Shown here: piece after piece, positions 6,853 through 9,342 of the stretch
Layout: each line of letters opens with the position of its first letter
Numbering within the stretch: position 1 is the first letter of the stretch
DNA from: an uncultured Planctomycetaceae bacterium
GTDB taxonomy: Bacteria > Planctomycetota > Planctomycetia > Pirellulales > Pirellulaceae
Length of the DNA stretch: 9,342 nt
Direction: 5' to 3'
NCBI GenBank assembly: GCA_937967665.1
Contig: CALBSZ010000470.1
Coordinates: 1-9,342, forward strand
Made by a program: the position numbers and the translations under genes
The notes under the pieces: model-generated
Databases searched by the model: none
Seen by the model: the letters and a program-made list of their open reading frames with translations, nothing else
What the model was told of the DNA's origin: nothing

Positions 6853-6972
6853 GTCCCGTTGCGATTCCACGTCGAGATGGCGAACCGCTGTCGCGAAAAG
6901 TCTTTCGATGGCGTGATCGATGTGTTCGACCAGGGCCACGGGGTTTCGGTTCGCCTCACTGCGTTCATCGCG

Positions 6973-6978
6973 TAGAAT
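6973..6978 (+). promoter_or_regulatory. Possible -10 box (TAGAAT) for a leaderless cca transcript
   Basis: TAGAAT ends 8 bases before ATG 6987, about where a -10 box would place transcription start on the start codon itself. No Shine-Dalgarno is visible in AATACTGTTCC. A -35 is weak (TTCGCC at 6950-6955 with 17-bp spacing). Confidence 0.3.
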
Positions 6979-6986
6979 ACTGTTCC

Positions 6987-8219
6987 ATGACCATTCCATC
7001 TCCTCAGCGCGTGTTTGCTCTGGAAGTCGTTAGCGCGCTGCGCGCGGCCGGATTCGAAGCGTTGTGGGCGGGTGGATGCGTGCGCGACCTGTTGCTGGAT
7101 ACGATTCCAAAGGACTACGACGTCGCCACCAGCGCCGAACCGGAACAGGTGCGCAAGGTTTTCGGCCGCGGTCGCACACTGGCCATCGGCGCGTCGTTCG
7201 GCGTGATCACGGTGCTGGGAACGAGGCAGCAGGGGCAAATCGAAGTTGCGACGTTCCGTCGTGACGCCGAATATAGCGACGGCCGGCACCCGGATAGCGT
7301 CTCGTACAGTACCGCGCGGGAAGACGCCAGCCGGCGCGATTTCACGATTAATGGCCTGTTTTATGATCCAATTGCGGAGCAGGTAATCGACTACGTTGGC
7401 GGGCAGGCCGATCTGCAGGCGAAAATCGTTCGCGCCATCGGCAACCCCAACGATCGGTTCAGCGAAGACAAGCTGCGTCTGCTCCGCGCCGTACGCTTTT
7501 CCGCCACACTTGATTTTTCGCTCGAGCCGGCAACCAAGTCGGCCATCCAGCGGCAGGCGGCTGGCCTTCAAATCGTAAGCGCGGAACGGATCGAGGCCGA
7601 ACTGCGCAGGATGCTCGTTCACCCCAACCGGCGCGTGGCGATGGAATTGCTGCAGGAAACGGAGTTACTGCCGACGATCCTTCCCGAATGGGACGATGCA
7701 GCGTCGGTCGAAACGACGTGGCAGGTCCTGGCGGCTCTTCAGGAACCGACCGTTTCCGCCTGCCTGGCCACGCTGTTCTGGCCCGACGGCACGGCCGACG
7801 CGATCCAACAGGTCTGTCGGCGGCTGACTTTTTCCAATGAGGAACGCGTGGGAGCCGTTTGGATTCATCAGCACTTGCCGATCGTACTCGACGCTCACCA
7901 GCGGCCATGGCCTGAAGTACAGCGAGTACTCATCGCGCCGCGGATCCGCGAACTGATGACGGTAGCCAGTGCGGTCGTGAGCATCGCCGGACGCGATCCA
8001 GCTGGACTTACGTTTTCCCGCGACAAGCTTGCACTGCCGCCGGAGCAGCTCAATCCCGCGCCGTTGTTGACCGGCGACGATTTGAATTCCGCCGGCCTGC
8101 CTCCCGGACCGAAATACAAGCACGTGCTCTCTGCCGTTCGGGATGCCCAGTTGCTGGAGCAGATTACTTGTACCGAAGAGGCCTTCGCCTTGGCCAAAGA
8201 AATCTGGTTTCGTTCCTGA
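6987..8219 (+). CDS. cca: CCA-adding tRNA nucleotidyltransferase / poly(A) polymerase family, class II
   Basis: Adds or repairs the 3'-terminal CCA of tRNA using CTP and ATP without a nucleic acid template. 410 residues, within the bacterial class II range. Motif A: G29-G30-C31-V32-R33-D34 and the metal-binding D43-Y-D45 in KDYDVAT. Then R116-R117-D118-F-T-I-N (motif B), and DRFSEDKLRLLRAVRF from D156, in which E160-D161-x-x-R164 is the amino-acid template motif that pairs with the incoming base. ERIEAELRRML follows as the neck. The remainder is the helical body/tail domain; I see no HD domain. The DxD and EDxxR motifs suggest full CCA addition, but CC- or A-adding specialists share them. There is no Shine-Dalgarno before ATG 6987. 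The last ~10 codons (LAKEIWFRS, stop) are duplicated 127 bp downstream as part of a longer repeat; homologues I recall end in a similar ALA-x3-W pattern, so the first copy appears native. Confidence 0.95.
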   Translation: MTIPSPQRVFALEVVSALRAAGFEALWAGGCVRDLLLDTIPKDYDVATSAEPEQVRKVFGRGRTLAIGASFGVITVLGTRQQGQIEVATFRRDAEYSDGRHPDSVSYSTAREDASRRDFTINGLFYDPIAEQVIDYVGGQADLQAKIVRAIGNPNDRFSEDKLRLLRAVRFSATLDFSLEPATKSAIQRQAAGLQIVSAERIEAELRRMLVHPNRRVAMELLQETELLPTILPEWDDAASVETTWQVLAALQEPTVSACLATLFWPDGTADAIQQVCRRLTFSNEERVGAVWIHQHLPIVLDAHQRPWPEVQRVLIAPRIRELMTVASAVVSIAGRDPAGLTFSRDKLALPPEQLNPAPLLTGDDLNSAGLPPGPKYKHVLSAVRDAQLLEQITCTEEAFALAKEIWFRS

Positions 8220-8260
8220 GCAGGCGGTCCACCCCTGTACTCCGACCGGTCGGAAGTTCA
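8186..8260 (+). repeat. 75-bp direct repeat, copy 1 (3' end of cca and downstream DNA)
   Basis: Covers the last 11 codons of cca, its TGA and about 41 bp beyond. It matches copy 2 at a constant offset of 127 bp with 3 mismatches by eye (8223, the T of CTCC at about 8241, and 8252) and no gaps. It contains the perfect palindrome TCCGACCGGTCGGA at 8241-8254. Confidence 0.9.
8241..8254. promoter_or_regulatory. Perfect 14-bp palindrome 21 bp after cca
   Basis: TCCGACCGGTCGGA is its own reverse complement. There is no T run after it, so it is not a classical intrinsic terminator. In copy 2 of the repeat (8368-8381) two outer bases are changed, giving CCCGACCGGTCTGA, so the perfect symmetry is kept only here. 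Its role is unknown; an operator or an RNA processing/transcript-end hairpin are options. Confidence 0.35.
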
Positions 8261-8312
8261 ATTCATGCCGTCGCTTCGCGACTCTGGTGGGGAATGCTTT
8301 TCCGACGGAAGA

Positions 8313-8387
8313 CGCCTTGGCCAAAGAAATCTGGTTTCGTTCCTGAGCACGCGGTCCACCCCTGTACCCCGACCGGTCTGAAGTTCA
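8313..8387 (+). repeat. 75-bp direct repeat, copy 2 (non-coding copy of the cca tail)
   Basis: Near-identical to 8186-8260, including the codons for LAKEIWFRS and a TGA at 8344-8346, but detached from cca and in another frame relative to it. Just upstream, ACG GAA GAC (8305-8313) resembles the cca codons ACC GAA GAG (8172-8180), with GCC TTC missing, so faint similarity extends 6-9 bp further left. The 52 bp between the copies (8261-8312) are not repeated. It ends 47 bp before the CopD-like gene. Confidence 0.9.
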
Positions 8388-8434
8388 CAATAACAAATCA
8401 ACAGTTTGACTCACTGAAATCGGAAAGACTCACC

Positions 8435-8917
8435 ATGCCCTGGATTGATATTGCCTTTCGCTGGATGCACATTTTCTCGTCGCTGGCGCTCGTCGGTGGC
8501 CTGTTCTTCTTGAGATTCGCCTACGTTCCCTCATTGCCCCAGTCGTCCCAGGGGGAAGATCGCAACGACGTCTGGAAGGCCTGGTCCAAGATCGTCATGA
8601 TCTCGACCGGATTCCTGCTCTTGTCCGGAATCGTCAATCTCGTGAGAATTGTCGGCGGTTATTCGTTTCCGGGCAAGCTGTATCATCCACTGATTGGGAC
8701 CAAGTTCCTGTTGGCGCTACCATTGTTTTTCATTGCCAGTGTGGTTGGCGGCCGGACGGCGTTGGCGGCCAAGGTACGTGCCAGCGCCAAGACCTGGTTG
8801 AACGTCGCCATCCTGCTGGCAGTTCTGATCGTCTGCATGGCTGGAGTCTTAAAATTCGTCGAACGTGTGCCCAAAGACGCGGTGAGCGGCACGGCACAGA
8901 TTTCACAATCGGCATAG
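8435..8917 (+). CDS. Four-helix inner-membrane protein, CopD-like
   Basis: Integral membrane protein of 160 residues. Hydrophobic segments lie at about 5-27 (IAFRWMHIFSSLALVGGLFF), 48-68 (IVMISTGFLLLSGIVNLVRI), 83-105 (LIGTKFLLALPLFFIASVV) and 117-140 (WLNVAILLAVLIVCMAGVL). Basic residues flank the helices, and the tail after residue 145 is polar. H12 in RWMHI, and a second His in the loop LYHPLIG before helix 3, match the layout of CopD/copper-resistance-D-like and related heme-membrane proteins, so a role in copper or redox handling is possible but unproven. ATG 8435 is supported by GGAAAG at 8422-8427; the frame is open upstream to 8168, but that extension runs through the cca tail repeat and is not credible as protein. 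The next gene starts 64 bp later on the same strand. Confidence 0.85.
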   Translation: MPWIDIAFRWMHIFSSLALVGGLFFLRFAYVPSLPQSSQGEDRNDVWKAWSKIVMISTGFLLLSGIVNLVRIVGGYSFPGKLYHPLIGTKFLLALPLFFIASVVGGRTALAAKVRASAKTWLNVAILLAVLIVCMAGVLKFVERVPKDAVSGTAQISQSA

Positions 8918-8967
8918 GCTGAATACGCGCTTTCCATCCAGCTGGATTCGGAATAAGCTGGAATTGG

Positions 8968-8972
8968 GGAGG
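8968..8972 (+). promoter_or_regulatory. Strong Shine-Dalgarno of the right-edge gene
   Basis: GGAGG lies 9 bases before ATG 8982. It is the best ribosome binding site in the window and fixes the start of the partial gene that runs off the right edge. Confidence 0.8.
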
Positions 8973-8981
8973 TAGTATCCA

Positions 8982-9342
8982 ATGAACGATCGCGAACAGG
9001 CTATCGAAGTACTTCAACGGGCGCGTGCGACGCTGGCCCGACGTCTGGCAGCGCGGCTGCTGGACGATCACGAAGGCATTTGCGAGGATGCCGCGGGCTT
9101 ATCGTTTATGGATGAGATCAACGCGGCCTACGACCAGATTGGCAGCAAGCTGCAGCGGGTCAATCAAATGCTGGCCGACCTCTCCGCGGTCCGGTCGACA
9201 TCTCCCGCGCGTCCCGACCGCTTGCTCGGTCTGCCGGCGCCGCGCCGTTCCCGGCCACAGCCGCTAGCACAGATTTCCTTTCAAACATTCGCCGCCCAGA
9301 TTCAGGCCGGCGATCTGGAGTCGGCGGGCCGGTCCCTGGCCA
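8982..9342 (+). CDS. Unrecognised soluble protein, 3' end beyond the window
   Basis: Open from ATG 8982 to the last base, 120 codons without a stop. It begins MNDREQAIEVLQRARATLARR and continues with LLDDHEGICEDAAGLSFMDEINAAYDQIGSKLQRVNQML, which reads as two or three amphipathic helices. From about residue 70 to 95 it turns Pro/Arg/Ser-rich (a linker), then ISFQTFAAQIQAGDLESAGRSLA begins what may be a further helical domain. No signal peptide or membrane segment is seen. I recall similar short conserved hypothetical proteins in planctomycetes but cannot name a function. Codon use fits the neighbours. It may be co-transcribed with the CopD-like gene, since only 64 bp separate them, although its own strong Shine-Dalgarno shows independent translation. 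The inverted repeat ATCCAGCTGGAT at 8936-8947 lies between the two genes. Confidence 0.75.
   Translation, partial: MNDREQAIEVLQRARATLARRLAARLLDDHEGICEDAAGLSFMDEINAAYDQIGSKLQRVNQMLADLSAVRSTSPARPDRLLGLPAPRRSRPQPLAQISFQTFAAQIQAGDLESAGRSLA

Noticed and set aside
6853..6986. Possible short gene between the Nudix gene and cca
   Set aside because: Open stretches exist on both strands, but none has a start with a Shine-Dalgarno or a recognisable protein pattern.
6840..7622. 260-codon minus-strand frame opposite the 5' half of cca
   Set aside because: Antisense to the conserved catalytic motifs of cca; no independent protein signal.
8168..8434. N-terminal extension of the CopD-like protein
   Set aside because: It would translate the cca tail and its repeat in another frame; a hydrophobic first helix directly after ATG 8435 with GGAAAG upstream is the better start.
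8936..8947. ATCCAGCTGGAT palindrome as a terminator after the CopD-like gene
   Set aside because: Short, without loop or T run; may be chance, so not annotated as a feature.

Overview
The window looks like chromosomal DNA of a planctomycete, probably in or near the Pirellulales. This is inferred from protein families I recognise from memory, not from a search: a secreted HELAH metallopeptidase with an EYFAE motif, a ThuA-domain tail, a DRG-type GTPase beginning MPANLT, a CopD-like four-helix membrane protein and a coiled-coil/GAF/HD-GYP protein. The DNA is GC-rich with long antisense open frames. I see no rRNA, tRNA, CRISPR array, insertion sequence, phage gene or defence system.

Layout. 61-1524 (+) is leucyl aminopeptidase pepA. 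1606-2310 (+) is a secreted zinc metallopeptidase of the anthrax-lethal-factor-like (M34/ATLF) type. 2311-3008 has no intact gene but holds two gene remnants facing each other: the C-terminal tail of a ThuA-like protein (2322-2600, +) and an internally deleted, frameshifted DRG/TGS GTPase (2620-2839, -). 3009-3911 (+) is a PfkB-family sugar kinase. 3922-4407 (-) is an unrecognised 161-residue protein whose start overlaps the end of a GAF/HD-GYP protein (4388-6070, -), forming a two-gene operon read leftward. About 260 bp separate that operon from a divergent Nudix hydrolase (6331-6852, +); this gap contains a perfect 14-bp palindrome and a one-helical-turn direct repeat. 6987-8219 (+) is cca. 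Its last codons, stop codon and downstream DNA recur 127 bp later as a 75-bp near-identical repeat. 8435-8917 (+) is a CopD-like membrane protein, and 8982 to the right edge (+) is the start of an unrecognised soluble protein.

Functionally this is mostly housekeeping (peptide turnover, tRNA 3'-end synthesis, nucleotide-sugar clean-up, sugar phosphorylation) plus one signalling operon (HD-GYP and its partner). The genes do not form a single pathway. The unusual content is the pair of decayed genes at 2.3-2.8 kb, the repeat at the end of cca, and the regulatory-looking divergent gap at 6.07-6.33 kb. I did not find a convincing new multi-gene system.
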